Source of the DNA: an uncultured Actinomycetes bacterium
Lineage (GTDB): Bacteria; Actinomycetota; Actinomycetes; Actinomycetales; Bifidobacteriaceae
Assembly (NCBI GenBank): GCA_900314875.1
Contig: OMWX01000002.1
Location: forward strand, 428,396 to 492,395
Direction: 5' to 3'
DNA: 64,000 nt
Shown: in pieces, positions 37,047-46,833 of the stretch
How the letters are laid out: each line of letters opens with the position of its first letter
Position numbering within the stretch: the stretch's first letter is position 1
Made by a program: the position numbers and the translations under genes
Notes under the pieces: model-generated
What the model was told of the DNA's origin: nothing
The model's input: only the letters and a program-made list of their open reading frames with translations
Database searches by the model: none

Positions 37047-37796
37047 TCAGCACATGCTGAAGAATGCGGCTTCCCATTTTGCGCCGTCCCAGCGCAGAAC
37101 CATTGAAGTCTGAATCGGAGCGTGACCGACAGTCATTCCGACCACTGCATTGAAAGCTTTTTTGGAAAGCACATGCGCATTAATCGAGCGGATAATCACG
37201 GGCATATGTCTGTTGCAGGGCGCGTTAATCGAGCGGTCTCCCAGAGGAGATTTGGTGCCGTCGATGAGTTTGCCGGTTCTTACAATGCAGTTCACATCAT
37301 GAATTCCCAATATACGGGACAAAACTGACGGAGGCATTCTTCCGCGCATCACCTCGGTTGCAAGAAATGAAATTTTGCCCGCAGCGCAAGCCAGTTCCCT
37401 GCAGTTTTCTGCACTCATGTCTTCGGGAGAACACCATGCAATATTCAGTTTTGCGTCCGGCCCGCTCATTCCCACGGCTATTTCCTCGTGAATAACCATT
37501 TGACGGTTCTGTTCATCGCCGTTTGCGCCTGACGCGTCTGTTTCATTTTCTCCGGCCGCCTGATTCTCATCAACAGTTTCATTAACCGCGTCGGAAGTTT
37601 CGGCTTCGCCGGCAGTTTCAGCGTTTTTAGCGTTCTTTGCAGAAAAGTTTCGATGTGCGCCGGCTTTGCCGTTTTCGCATGCCGGGTTTGCGTCCAACGC
37701 ATTTTCATTCATATTATTTGCGTTTGCATTATCCGAATTTAAATTTGCATTCTCATTCTCATGCATATTCGCATTTTCATTCATATTCGAATTCAT
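37047..37796 (-). CDS. DUF6459 (Rv20-like) protein with Asn-rich N-terminus
   Basis: A 249-residue protein. Residues 1 to about 100 are low complexity, dominated by Asn, Met, Glu and Ala, encoded by degenerate ATTCAT-type repeats at 37700-37796. The C-terminal domain has a helix with ISFLATEVMRGRMPPSVLSRILG and the ending AFNAVVGMTVGHAP then LRWDGAKWEAAFFSMC. This is reminiscent of the actinobacterial DUF6459 family often located by secA. The assignment is from memory and tentative. GAGGGG lies 6 bases before the ATG at 37796, so a frame beginning at 37913 is less likely. Confidence 0.6.
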   Translation of the reverse strand: MNSNMNENANMHENENANLNSDNANANNMNENALDANPACENGKAGAHRNFSAKNAKNAETAGEAETSDAVNETVDENQAAGENETDASGANGDEQNRQMVIHEEIAVGMSGPDAKLNIAWCSPEDMSAENCRELACAAGKISFLATEVMRGRMPPSVLSRILGIHDVNCIVRTGKLIDGTKSPLGDRSINAPCNRHMPVIIRSINAHVLSKKAFNAVVGMTVGHAPIQTSMVLRWDGAKWEAAFFSMC

Positions 37797-38282
37797 ATTC
37801 TGCCCCTCGGCATTTTTCCTTTCCCGCTTTCGCGAAATCGTATATCCATAAATTTTCTCCTTTGAAAGATTTATGTCTCGGATCGTCCCCGGAGAACATA
37901 AAACGTTTTTCAAACGGAACGCGGGCGCAGCTTTTGCTTTGTCAGCGTTTGGTTAACGATTTACAACTTAGAGAAAGCCAAGGACAATTACAAATCAGGG
38001 TACGACAAAAAAGCTGTTTTCCGCATAAAACCAACAAAAAATCAGACCTTTGCCTAAACATGACACAAAGGTTCTTTTGCGGTAAAAACAACCTGAAAAT
38101 TATTTTTTCACAGAAAAATACATCCCGGAATGCGTGTCGCAAAATACGAAATAAGAGACGGGACGGAATGTGAAAGTTTTTTTTTAAGCAAAAAACCTGC
38201 TAAACAAAAGGAAAACAAAAGGGAGACAGCCGAAAATCAGGCGGAAAACGCAGGTTTCGGTTCCCCGCACAATTTTCACATT
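37797..38282. other. 486-base spacer before the glnE 3' end
   Basis: I see no supported gene. It is AT-rich around 38060-38215, with homopolymer runs. A candidate terminator for glnE is listed separately. The region near 37797-37913 may hold the promoter for the DUF6459-like gene, but no clear box was found. Confidence 0.4.
38193..38257 (-). terminator. Possible terminator of glnE
   Basis: AAACCTGC (38193-38200 read on the plus strand) is complementary to GCAGGTTT (38250-38257). Read on the minus strand the stem ends in six Ts, and a further run of Ts lies downstream. The 49-base loop makes it weak. Confidence 0.4.
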
Positions 38283-41200
38283 TCAGTTTCCGTAGAAAAG
38301 ACGTTCTGTCGTTTTGCGGCAGTGACGCATCGCGCTCATAAGTTCGTCCGCAAATTCCTGCCCGCTGTGAGCCGGGCGATGCATGCAGGAAGCAATTCCG
38401 CCCAAATCAGCATTGTTGTCGGGGATGATATCCGATTGGGAAACTCTGCCCGACCAAAGATAATTCGCATTGCGAGCCGATGTGGTCAGACTCCAGGCGC
38501 AACGCAAAGTCTGAGCATCTTCTGACGAAACATAACCGTGTTTTTCCAAGGCTTCCAGAGCGTATATTGTCGATGTTGTCTTCAAATCTTCGCATTCATG
38601 CGCGTGAAGCAGCTGCAAAAGCTGCACGGTCCATTCAACATCCGACAAACCGCCTTTGCCCAGTTTCATATGACGGCTTTTTTGAACTCCGCGCGGAAGA
38701 CGCTCGGATTCCATGCGCACTTTCAGCTTCCGTATTTCGCCGATTTGCGTCTGCGTAAGAGGTTTTTGCGAATATCTGAGCGGGTTTGCGATTTTTTCAA
38801 AAAATTCTTCTGCCGTCTGCTCGTCGCCGGCCGCGAAACGCGCTCGAAGCAGAGCCTGTTTTTCCCACGTCTGAGACCAGTTTTCGTAATATTGCGCGCA
38901 TGATTTCAGCGAGCGCGCCAGAGGACCAGATTTTCCTTCGGGCCGCAAATCCAGATCAAGTTCGATTTTTGCTTCTTTTGTGACCGGAGACATAAGTATT
39001 TCGCGCATTTTTTCGACGACGTTTTTTGCAAATAAAGCGGCTTTTCGGTCGTCTGCGCCTTTATTTGGCCGATATACGATTATTGCGTCCGCGTCTGAGC
39101 AGAAGTTGATTTCGCGCCCTCCGTATCGTCCCATTGCTATTACGGATATCAGCGCGGGCGGTTCTGCAGAAGGATCGGCTTCAGAGGAAGCAGAGGAAGC
39201 AGAGAAATCAGCAGATGCAGCGGAAACATGAGATGCAGAAGCTGCAGAGGAATCAGAATGAACACAAGCTTGCCCGTCTTTCATGCATTCGTTTACAGAC
39301 CATTCGAGCGCCGCTTCCAGAGCGGCATCATAAACGTTTGTCATTCCTTCTAATGCCTGTCTGCATTCGATTGCTTTGCTCATCCAGGCCAGTCCGATTC
39401 TTTCGATTTCCTGCCGGCGCATTGAACGGATTGAAGTTGCGAATTCTTTAGGTTTGCCCGCGAATCTGACAGCATTTGCGCGGCACCTGTTTCGCAGGGT
39501 TTTCAGCTCTCCGGGCTTAAGCAGTTCGTCGCTGCCCAGCCACATAACCGATTCGACGGATTTGACAAGCGCCTCGCCAAGATACCGCGAATTTGATATT
39601 ACGTTTGCAAGTCTGCGCGCAGCGCACGGAGAGTCTCTCAGAAATCCCAGATATCTGCTTCCGTCTTTGAAATTTTCTTCCAGGCGCACAAGGGTGAGCA
39701 GCGCCATGTCGGGGTTTTGTCCCCGGCTTATCATTTGCAGGAATGACGGCATGATTATTCTGTTGATTTTTGCGGCGCGTCCGATTCCTCGCGTAAGTGT
39801 CTGCACATGTCTGATCGCAGCTTTTGAGTCCATGAATCCGATGGATTTGAATCGTTCTTCCAATATTTCGGGACTCAAAGACACGGTTTGCGCATCCATT
39901 TTTGAGATTGAGCCCAGCATCGGACGGTAGTAGATGTCGGTGTGAAGCTGTCTGATTTCGCGGCGGACGGAATCGTAAAATTCGACCAGCGTGTCCGAAC
40001 GGGCGTTAAACGCTCTTGCCAGACGGCGAAGCTGCGGGTTTTCGGGAATGTTGGGCGAAATTTTGCCGGCTGTTTTCGATTCCGGAAACAAGTGAGTTCT
40101 CTGCAGATTCCACAGCTGCTGTCTGTGTTCGAGCACGCGTTCGAAACTGTAGTCGAATCCGAGCCGCTCAGCCTGTTCGCGCGACACGTATCCGCCTTCG
40201 GCAAGGCGTTTTAAGGATTCGAGGGTCGATGACGTGCGAATTTTTTCGTCTGTGCGGCCGTGGACCAGCTGCAGCATCTGCACTGCAAATTCGACGTCGC
40301 GAAGCCCTCCTTTGCCCAGTTTTATTTCGCGTTCTTTGTGCGCTTTGGGAATATTGTCTTCGACGCGTTTGCGCATATTTCGGCAGTCGAGCACAAAATC
40401 GGGTCTTTCTGCCGCAGTCCAGACAAATTTGCGAGTGACTTTTATGTATTCGCTGCCGATATGTTCGTTTCCCGCGATGAACTTTGCTTTGAGCAGAGCT
40501 TGAAATTCCCAGTTTTCCGCCCATTTTTCGTAATAATGCCTGTGCGATTCGACGGTTCGCACCAAGGGACCGGCTTTGCCTTCAGGCCGCAGAGCTTCGT
40601 CGATTTCCCACAGAGGAGGCGTGTTTATGCCGGCTATTGCGCTTTGGCAGATTTTGTGCAGGCATGAGCCGATTTTTGTTCCGATTTCGATTGTCCGAAC
40701 GCTGTCGGATGTCCGGACGCGGGCTGCGGTGTTTGCAACGTTTGAAGCGTCTGCACCGGCTGAGCTGGCTGCGGCAGCTGTATTTTCGGGTTTTTCAGCT
40801 GATTGAACGACATATATCAGGTCAACATCGGAAATGTAGTTAAGTTCGCGCGCGCCCAGTTTTCCCATTCCGATAATCGCAAACTTGCAGCTTTCGCTTT
40901 TTTCTGTCGCAGCGCATGCGATTGTCAAAGCTGCGGCAAGAGTCGCTGATGCCAGGTCTGACAGTTTTTCGCTTATTTTCGGCTGAATCGATACCGGGTC
41001 TGATGACGTGACGTCCAGTGCGCAAATCGGGATAAGCTGCCGGAAGTATTCGCTGCGCAGAGTTTCGACTGCTTCTGCAAATTCGAGCGTTGAAACGCGG
41101 AAAGTTCCGCTTTCTTCATCTTCATATGCGGTTTCTTTTGTTTTAAGCAGTGCGAAAAATCGTTTTTTTCTTGTTTCGAAATCCCATTCGCAGGTTTTAT

Positions 41201-41597
41201 ATCCTTCTTCGGAAAGACATTTGATATACGAGGGGCGAGAGATGAGCATTCTGCCGATTCTTTCGGAGGCTCCCGTCACGCAGATAAGTCTTTTCAGCGT
41301 CTGCGGCTCGTCTGCAGTTTCGACGGGACAGGTTTCGCCAAGATTATTTTCGTCAGAGATTTTTTCTGCGGAATTTGCGCATTGCATTTTTTCGAACAGT
41401 TCTCCGATGAATGTCAGAGCGGAAACCGGGTCGCAAGCATATTCGAGACAGTCGACTATGTATGATATATGCTCTTCGCATATTCCGTTTTTTTGAAGAC
41501 CTGCCAATATTTTTTGCGCTTTTTCGGTGTCATCGATGCCCGCGCGGATAAGTCTTCGGCTGTCGGCCGGTTTGGTTTCAGCAATGTCTTCGCACAT
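38283..41597 (-). CDS. glnE: Glutamine synthetase adenylyltransferase/deadenylase GlnE
   Basis: A 1104-residue enzyme that adenylylates and deadenylylates glutamine synthetase in response to nitrogen status. Two nucleotidyltransferase domains are evident, with GMGKLGARELNYISDVDLIYV-type motif near residues 245-265 and GRYGGREINFCSDADAIIVY near 820-840, each followed by an HD-linked helical domain. Two Ser/Ala-rich insertions, near residues 267-300 and 777-813, are unusual. The ATG at 41597 lacks a clear ribosome-binding site, and a frame open to 41693 could give a longer N-terminus. No glnB or glnA is seen beside it. Confidence 0.93.
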   Translation of the reverse strand: MCEDIAETKPADSRRLIRAGIDDTEKAQKILAGLQKNGICEEHISYIVDCLEYACDPVSALTFIGELFEKMQCANSAEKISDENNLGETCPVETADEPQTLKRLICVTGASERIGRMLISRPSYIKCLSEEGYKTCEWDFETRKKRFFALLKTKETAYEDEESGTFRVSTLEFAEAVETLRSEYFRQLIPICALDVTSSDPVSIQPKISEKLSDLASATLAAALTIACAATEKSESCKFAIIGMGKLGARELNYISDVDLIYVVQSAEKPENTAAAASSAGADASNVANTAARVRTSDSVRTIEIGTKIGSCLHKICQSAIAGINTPPLWEIDEALRPEGKAGPLVRTVESHRHYYEKWAENWEFQALLKAKFIAGNEHIGSEYIKVTRKFVWTAAERPDFVLDCRNMRKRVEDNIPKAHKEREIKLGKGGLRDVEFAVQMLQLVHGRTDEKIRTSSTLESLKRLAEGGYVSREQAERLGFDYSFERVLEHRQQLWNLQRTHLFPESKTAGKISPNIPENPQLRRLARAFNARSDTLVEFYDSVRREIRQLHTDIYYRPMLGSISKMDAQTVSLSPEILEERFKSIGFMDSKAAIRHVQTLTRGIGRAAKINRIIMPSFLQMISRGQNPDMALLTLVRLEENFKDGSRYLGFLRDSPCAARRLANVISNSRYLGEALVKSVESVMWLGSDELLKPGELKTLRNRCRANAVRFAGKPKEFATSIRSMRRQEIERIGLAWMSKAIECRQALEGMTNVYDAALEAALEWSVNECMKDGQACVHSDSSAASASHVSAASADFSASSASSEADPSAEPPALISVIAMGRYGGREINFCSDADAIIVYRPNKGADDRKAALFAKNVVEKMREILMSPVTKEAKIELDLDLRPEGKSGPLARSLKSCAQYYENWSQTWEKQALLRARFAAGDEQTAEEFFEKIANPLRYSQKPLTQTQIGEIRKLKVRMESERLPRGVQKSRHMKLGKGGLSDVEWTVQLLQLLHAHECEDLKTTSTIYALEALEKHGYVSSEDAQTLRCAWSLTTSARNANYLWSGRVSQSDIIPDNNADLGGIASCMHRPAHSGQEFADELMSAMRHCRKTTERLFYGN

Positions 41598-41739
41598 AGA
41601 TTCAAGACTACCAATTTTTGCGCGGCTTTTCAGAATTGACGGCTTATCGAACACACATTCCGCAAAATACGCAAAAATATGCAAAATACGCATTATGACA
41701 GCTTTTAACTCAGTTTAGGATTTTCTCTTTAATGAATAT

Positions 41740-41807
41740 GAAAATCCCGTCTGAACGGTTTGTTTTGCCTTGTTTTGCTTTATTTTGACCGGTCAGGCGG
41801 GATTTTC
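41740..41807 (-). terminator. Terminator-like hairpin upstream of glnE
   Basis: GAAAATCCCG (41740-41749) pairs with CGGGATTTTC (41798-41807) and the arm continues inward as a mostly paired segment. It would stop transcription arriving from the 42-kb side before glnE, or act in either direction. Confidence 0.65.
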
Positions 41808-42052
41808 TGTCATGTTGTGAGGTTCGGCGCGCGCTGACCCGGCGCTTCTGCCGTCATGCCGTGTTCGCATTCGGCTTGCGCGAGTCAGATTTGCGCAAAT
41901 ACGGCATGCCCGCTGCCGGCAGACTCAGAACAGGCAGAATCAGACAGACTTGAATCGGCATGAACGGAATCCGACAGAACGGAATCTTTTTTGCCCGAAA
42001 TCCGACAAACCGGAACAGGCGGCAGTTTTGTCGCGATAACCCGCGCTTCCGT
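41808..42052. other. Repeat-rich spacer
   Basis: No gene seen. It includes the 12-bp palindrome ATTTGCGCAAAT (41889-41900) and degenerate copies of CCGACAGAACGGAAT-like words between 41940 and 42025. Confidence 0.4.
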
Positions 42053-42259
42053 TCAGCCTCGGCTGTTCATAATCATGCGGGTGATTTTAAAATCGCGCTT
42101 TACTTTCGTGATTTCTATTTCCGGCTTTCGCTTGTAAGGTTTTGTCAGAAGCTTTCCCGCAGGCAAATCTGCGGGTGCGGCAATATTTGTTCCAAAATCT
42201 CGGGAAACCTTAACAACTTTCCACGCTTCTGTTTTGCCGTCAGAGGTGTCAGACATTCC
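42053..42259 (-). CDS. Possible small basic protein, unknown
   Basis: A 68-codon frame between metF and the spacer upstream of glnE. The predicted product is hydrophilic and Lys-rich, with a plausible composition and no membrane segment or recognisable motif. ATG 42259 has AAGAG 8 bases upstream. A GTG at 42280 extends it. It is included only because the frame looks protein-like. Confidence 0.3.
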   Translation of the reverse strand, partial: GMSDTSDGKTEAWKVVKVSRDFGTNIAAPADLPAGKLLTKPYKRKPEIEITKVKRDFKITRMIMNSRG

Positions 42260-42417
42260 GAAAGCTCTTACAACAGTCACCCCTTTTAGGAGCAGAAAAA
42301 TCCATTGCAGCTATCTGCTGCTGAACCTGAACTGCAATAAACCCTCGCAAACCTTGCCGTTTATGCTTCAATTTCATGATCATGCTCCCTGAAACTGTCT
42401 GTAATCATAGCGCAGAA

Positions 42418-43269
42418 TTACAGCCTTTCAGCGAAAAGCGAGTACACATTCGACCAGATTCGTCTGGTCACTCCCGGATGATTCATCGAATACAAGTGAA
42501 TTCCGTCAACTCCGTTCGCGACAAGGTCCGATATCTGCTCGCACGCGTAAATAACGCCGGCGGTTTTCAAAGAGTCCGGATCCGATCCCCATTTATCGAG
42601 CAGAACGCGCACTTTCTCGGGAATGCGAGCCCCGCACATTTTCGCCATCCTCTTAACAGAATGCACATTCGTAACAGGCATAATGCCGGCCTCAATCGGA
42701 ACATCAATCTGTTTGTCTCTCGCCGCATCCAAAAAACGGAAAAAATCCTCATTATCGTAAAAAAGCTGCGAAATAAGACGGTTCACTCCGCAATCGACTT
42801 TTTTCTTAAGATTGTCCAAATCCTCATCCAAAGAAGACGCCTGCGGATGCTTCTCCGGATAACAGGCTGCATAAATATCGAAATCCGTACCGCTTTGAGC
42901 AATATACTCGACCAGATCGGACGCATGACAAAATATGTTCGCAGGCTGCGCGCCCTCAATAGTATCTCCGCGCAAAGCAAGAACCGCGCTGACACCCGCC
43001 TGCTTAAACATTTCCAAAGCCTGATCCACGCCGTCTCTGTCCAAATATTGCGCAGTCAGGTGAGCAACCGATTCAATGCCGTATTCGGCGCGAATCGTGT
43101 TCGCAATTCTTGCGGTAGCAGTCCTGTCAGTCGACTTGCCCGTTCCGTAGGTGACGGAAATAAAATCCGGCTTAATGCCCTGCAAACCGTCCATCGTGTC
43201 GTAAATCGTGCCGATCGGAGCAGTGCGTTTCGGAGGAAAAACTTCAAGAGAAAATGTAGGGTTGCGCAT
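42418..43269 (-). CDS. metF: Methylenetetrahydrofolate reductase MetF
   Basis: A 283-residue flavoprotein TIM barrel that reduces 5,10-methylene-THF to 5-methyl-THF, the methyl donor for MetE. The start FSLEVFPPK, the VTYGTGKS segment, HLTAQYLDRD, and LALRGDT motifs match the family. ATG 43269 is chosen, since AGGA lies 5 bases upstream and the family motif follows at once. A frame from 43329 adds 20 poorly conserved residues. It follows metE on the same strand. Confidence 0.93.
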   Translation of the reverse strand: MRNPTFSLEVFPPKRTAPIGTIYDTMDGLQGIKPDFISVTYGTGKSTDRTATARIANTIRAEYGIESVAHLTAQYLDRDGVDQALEMFKQAGVSAVLALRGDTIEGAQPANIFCHASDLVEYIAQSGTDFDIYAACYPEKHPQASSLDEDLDNLKKKVDCGVNRLISQLFYDNEDFFRFLDAARDKQIDVPIEAGIMPVTNVHSVKRMAKMCGARIPEKVRVLLDKWGSDPDSLKTAGVIYACEQISDLVANGVDGIHLYSMNHPGVTRRIWSNVYSLFAERL

Positions 43270-43662
43270 TGTTCCTCGCTTATCTGCCGCGCTTGTTTGC
43301 AGCATTTTCGTGTCATGCCTGTTCGACATGCATAACGATGTTAATATTCTTTATTTTGGTTTCTTGATTCTTTATTTCGTTTCTTGCGCTGCAACAGCAT
43401 CTGTCGCAGCAGCCGTCACAGAAGCCGTTTTGCCGCAAAATCGTTTTTGCAGCAGTTCTTGCAGCCGTTTTCGGCTAATAAACGGCAGACGCCGAGACGA
43501 GCAATAAAAACCGGATAATCCCGAACGGCGGCCGTCGCGAAAATTTTGCTAAGCCTGTGCGCAGAGCTTGTCTGCAAAGACTGCGGACAGAAGCTGTGCA
43601 CAGAACCTGAACTCAGTGCCTCTGTGCGCAGAATCTGTCCGCGTCTGCAAAAATCAGTCTGA
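43270..43662 (-). other. 393-base spacer between metE and metF
   Basis: No coding sequence supported. The segment around 43390-43500 is rich in GCAGC/GCCGTTT words and includes the hairpin AGCCG-TTTT-CGGCT. It may be the metF leader or a metE 3' region, but no known methionine or S-adenosylmethionine riboswitch could be recognised. Confidence 0.4.
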
Positions 43663-45954
43663 TTACAGAGTCTGCCTTATGCGCTTTGTCGCGTTCACAG
43701 TGTTTTTAAGACTTGCCCAGGTCTCTTCATTGCCGCGAGTTTTCAGACCGCAGTCGGGATTAATCCAAATCTTGGAAACATCCATCTTGTCGAGCAGCTC
43801 TTTGATTCTGTCCTCGATTTCTTCCTCGGACGGAATGCGCGGAGAGTGAATATCGTAAACCCCCGGTCCCGCCTCGGTTTCGAAATCAGCTTTCTGAATC
43901 GCGTCAAGAACAACAAGATCTCCGCGCGAAGCTTCAAATGAAATTACGTCTGCGTCCATCTGATCGATATCCCGGATAATATCGTTAAACTCCGAATAAC
44001 ACATATGAGTGTGAATCTGAGTTCCGGGCTTCACGGCGGAATGAACGAGTCTGAAAGCGGGCACAGCCCAGTCAAGATACTTGCGATTCCAGTCAGAACG
44101 GCGAACGGGCAGCTTTTCGCGCAAAGCAGCCTCGTCAATCTGAATAACCTTAATTCCGGCAGCTTCCAAATCGAGAACCTCGTCGCGAACAGCCAAAGCA
44201 AGCTGAGTAGTCTGAAGTTTGCGGCTGATATCTTCTCGCGGCCACGACCAGTTGAGAATCGTTACCGGACCGGTAAGCATTCCCTTGACGATTCGATCCG
44301 TGCGAGACTGCGCGTAAGAACTCCATTTGACTGTAATCGGACGGGCGCGCGAAACATCCGACCAGATAATCGGAGGCTTTACGCAGCGAGTTCCGTAAGA
44401 CTGAACCCAAGCCTTGGAAGTAAAGAGGAATCCGTTCAGATTCTGACCGAAATATTCGACCATGTCATTGCGTTCAAACTCGCCGTGGACGAGAACGTCG
44501 ATTCCGACCTGTTCCTGACGCTCAATCACATCGTCAATCTGCTTTGCGATAAACGCATCATACTGTTCCGCGCTTATCTGCCCCTTGCGGAACTGCGAGC
44601 GCGTTACGCGAACCTCGCGCGTCTGAGGAAAGGATCCGATGGTAGTCACGGGCAAAACCGGCAGGTTAAGCTGTTCATGCTGAATTTTCCTGCGGTCGCT
44701 TCGAACGGGAAGACGCGTATAATCCGCTTCTTTCAAAGCCGCAACACGTTTTTCGACAGTCTCATCAGTCTGTGCGCGAGAACCGTCGAAAAGCGCCTGA
44801 TTCGTTGCCAGAACATCGCTTGCAGCGCGCTCGGAATCATCGGCTTCCGCCAAAGAAGCGATTTGAGAAAGTTCGCTCAATTTTTCGACTGCAAACGAGA
44901 AATGACGCAAAACATTCGCATCCAGCTTCGTTTCGCTCGCAGTGCTGAAAGGAACATGCAGGAAAGAACACGCTGCGGACACAATCACCTTAGAAACGAC
45001 TGTTTTCAGCGCATCAATCAGTCCCAGGCTTTCGGCATAATTATTGCGCCAGATATTTCGGCCGTTTACGACTCCGGCAAATATTGTCACAGATTCGGGA
45101 ATTTTTGTTTCGTTAAGAGCCGCAAGATTCTCGTCGCGTCCCTCAATCAAATCCAATCCGATTCCGTCAATTCCCAGATTTGCCGTCTCTTCCAAAACAT
45201 CCGCAATGTGTCCGAAATATGTCTGAACAAGAATCTTAGAGCTGTTTTTCGCTTTGACAATCGGAGCATAAAGACGCTTCAAAAGTCCGATATCTTCTTC
45301 AGTCTTGTCAAGCACGAGATAAGGCTCGTCAAGCTGAATCCACTCGGCTCCGGCTCCGGAAAGCTTCGAAACGGCATTGACCCATGCGGCTGCCGCATCA
45401 TCGACAATCTTGTCAGTCAGATGCAGGTCCGCGCCCTCCGCGCCTCTTGCAAGCTTCAGGAATGTGTAAGGACCGATAAGAACCGGCTTGGTGATAATCC
45501 CCTGAGCTTTCGCTTCCTCAAACTCGTCAAAAGGCTTTGTGCCGACAAGCTTGATTTCCGTCTCTTCTGTAATTTCGGGAACAAGGTAATGATAGTTGGT
45601 CGTAAACCATTTTTTCATCGGCTGCGCCGTAACATCGCCTTTTTCGCCCTGATATCCGCGGGCAATCGCAAAGAAAGTGTCCGTATCGTTCAAACCCAGA
45701 TTGCGATAACGCGAAGGAACGACATTAAAAAGAACCGCAGTATCGAGCATTTGATCGTACAGACTGAAGTCGTTGCTCGGAATAAGATCGATTCCGGCTT
45801 CTTTTTGAATATTCCAGTGCTTCGCGCGCAAAGCCGCAGACTGCTCTTTAAGCTCTTCGGCAGATACCGACCCTTTCCAGTATCCTTCGACGAGTTTTTT
45901 CAGTTCGCGATCTTCGCCAATGCGCGGAAATCCGACAACTGATGTCAGCGCCAT
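43663..45954 (-). CDS. metE: Cobalamin-independent methionine synthase MetE
   Basis: A 763-residue zinc enzyme that transfers the methyl group of 5-methyl-THF-polyglutamate to homocysteine. The N-terminal half begins with [14 protein letters not shown]. The C-terminal catalytic half contains the [13 protein letters not shown] motif, the [13 protein letters not shown] segment, [11 protein letters not shown] and the zinc ligands including HMCYSEF and the C-terminal [14 protein letters not shown] precedes the ATG. It is transcribed toward metF, consistent with a shared methyl-transfer pathway. Confidence 0.96.
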   Translation of the reverse strand: MALTSVVGFPRIGEDRELKKLVEGYWKGSVSAEELKEQSAALRAKHWNIQKEAGIDLIPSNDFSLYDQMLDTAVLFNVVPSRYRNLGLNDTDTFFAIARGYQGEKGDVTAQPMKKWFTTNYHYLVPEITEETEIKLVGTKPFDEFEEAKAQGIITKPVLIGPYTFLKLARGAEGADLHLTDKIVDDAAAAWVNAVSKLSGAGAEWIQLDEPYLVLDKTEEDIGLLKRLYAPIVKAKNSSKILVQTYFGHIADVLEETANLGIDGIGLDLIEGRDENLAALNETKIPESVTIFAGVVNGRNIWRNNYAESLGLIDALKTVVSKVIVSAACSFLHVPFSTASETKLDANVLRHFSFAVEKLSELSQIASLAEADDSERAASDVLATNQALFDGSRAQTDETVEKRVAALKEADYTRLPVRSDRRKIQHEQLNLPVLPVTTIGSFPQTREVRVTRSQFRKGQISAEQYDAFIAKQIDDVIERQEQVGIDVLVHGEFERNDMVEYFGQNLNGFLFTSKAWVQSYGTRCVKPPIIWSDVSRARPITVKWSSYAQSRTDRIVKGMLTGPVTILNWSWPREDISRKLQTTQLALAVRDEVLDLEAAGIKVIQIDEAALREKLPVRRSDWNRKYLDWAVPAFRLVHSAVKPGTQIHTHMCYSEFNDIIRDIDQMDADVISFEASRGDLVVLDAIQKADFETEAGPGVYDIHSPRIPSEEEIEDRIKELLDKMDVSKIWINPDCGLKTRGNEETWASLKNTVNATKRIRQTL

Positions 45955-46251
45955 ATATACTCCCTAGAAATATGCTCTTCGTTCTTATTCGTTCATCCGC
46001 TCAAATAAAGGCTTTAGCGGCATATTTCACGACCGCTTTTCCTCTTTTTTACAGATATAACCAATCATTGTATAACTACGCGTGTACGTAGGACACGCCG
46101 AAACGTTTCGCCGTTGCCTGCCGGTCTCAAACTCGCGGTTATGCTTGGCATTCTCCGCAGTTTTCCGATACTCTTTTTTAACCGAGACTCTTCGGATCTT
46201 TTTGCCCGAGGCGCATTTTTTTCGGCGCACAATTCCTTGCCGATACAGTTA
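45955..46251 (-). promoter_or_regulatory. metE upstream region with -10 box, operator-like inverted repeat and hairpin
   Basis: On the minus strand a -10-like TACAAT is at 46072-46067. Just upstream, CTACG (46076-46080) and CGTAG (46087-46091) form an inverted repeat that would cover the -35/-10 spacer. Nearer the start codon, CCGCT (45997-46001) and AGCGG (46016-46020) can form a hairpin. No B12 or SAM riboswitch consensus is recognised. Confidence 0.4.
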
Positions 46252-46812
46252 TCACTCGTCGCAATCTTTGGCGGTTATGACTCCCAGAATCTGAGCTTCA
46301 TGCAAATCCCACCGGTTAAAAGGTTTATCCGACCCTAGCACGGCAAAAGTCGCCGGAGAGAACCCCAAACGCAGTTTATCCATTCTGCCTTTGTGCGAAT
46401 CAGGGTCGGCAAGCCAGCAGGAGCAGACGGAAACATCGGGTTCATGCCCGATAATCATCATCGTGCGAACCTTGTCTTTCGCGCGCGCAAGCCTGTCGGC
46501 ATAAGCCTGCATTCCCCCGCCATACAGCTTTGCCCGATAATTTATGTCCGGATCGTCCCCGAAAACTTTAAGCAGGCAGTCGGCAGTCTGTCTGGTTCTT
46601 TTGGCTCCGGAACATTCGATCGTATCAGGAATCAGATTCATGCGTTTTATGGCTTTGCCCGCATTTTTCGCCTGCTGTCTTCCCTTTTTCAGCAGCTGAC
46701 GGTCAATATCGGCGATTCCGTCCGCAAACTCGGTTTTTGCATGGCGCATTACGATAAGAACATAATCGTATTGAGCTGCGCGTTTCGCGACTTTACGAAG
46801 ATTGACTGTCAT
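46252..46812 (-). CDS. Histidine phosphatase, SixA-like
   Basis: A 186-residue histidine-phosphatase-superfamily protein. The catalytic RHG-type motif is MRHAKTE and the second His is in GHEP. Its short size and the SGAKRTRQTA motif point to the SixA group, which acts on phosphohistidine in signalling proteins. A phosphoglycerate-mutase-like role is less likely. It lies between metE and trmI, 21 bases after trmI. The substrate here is unknown. Confidence 0.8.
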   Translation of the reverse strand: MTVNLRKVAKRAAQYDYVLIVMRHAKTEFADGIADIDRQLLKKGRQQAKNAGKAIKRMNLIPDTIECSGAKRTRQTADCLLKVFGDDPDINYRAKLYGGGMQAYADRLARAKDKVRTMMIIGHEPDVSVCSCWLADPDSHKGRMDKLRLGFSPATFAVLGSDKPFNRWDLHEAQILGVITAKDCDE

Positions 46813-46833
46813 ATCACACTCGATTCATCAGTT

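Noticed and set aside
44005..45942. Long open frame on the plus strand antisense to metE (645 codons)
   Set aside because: It is fully covered by metE on the minus strand, has no recognisable domain and no ribosome-binding site, and similar antisense frames occur opposite lepA, trmI and gltB.
45955..46251. Cobalamin or SAM riboswitch before metE
   Set aside because: Neither the B12-box consensus nor the S-box or SAM-II core could be found, and only short hairpins are present.
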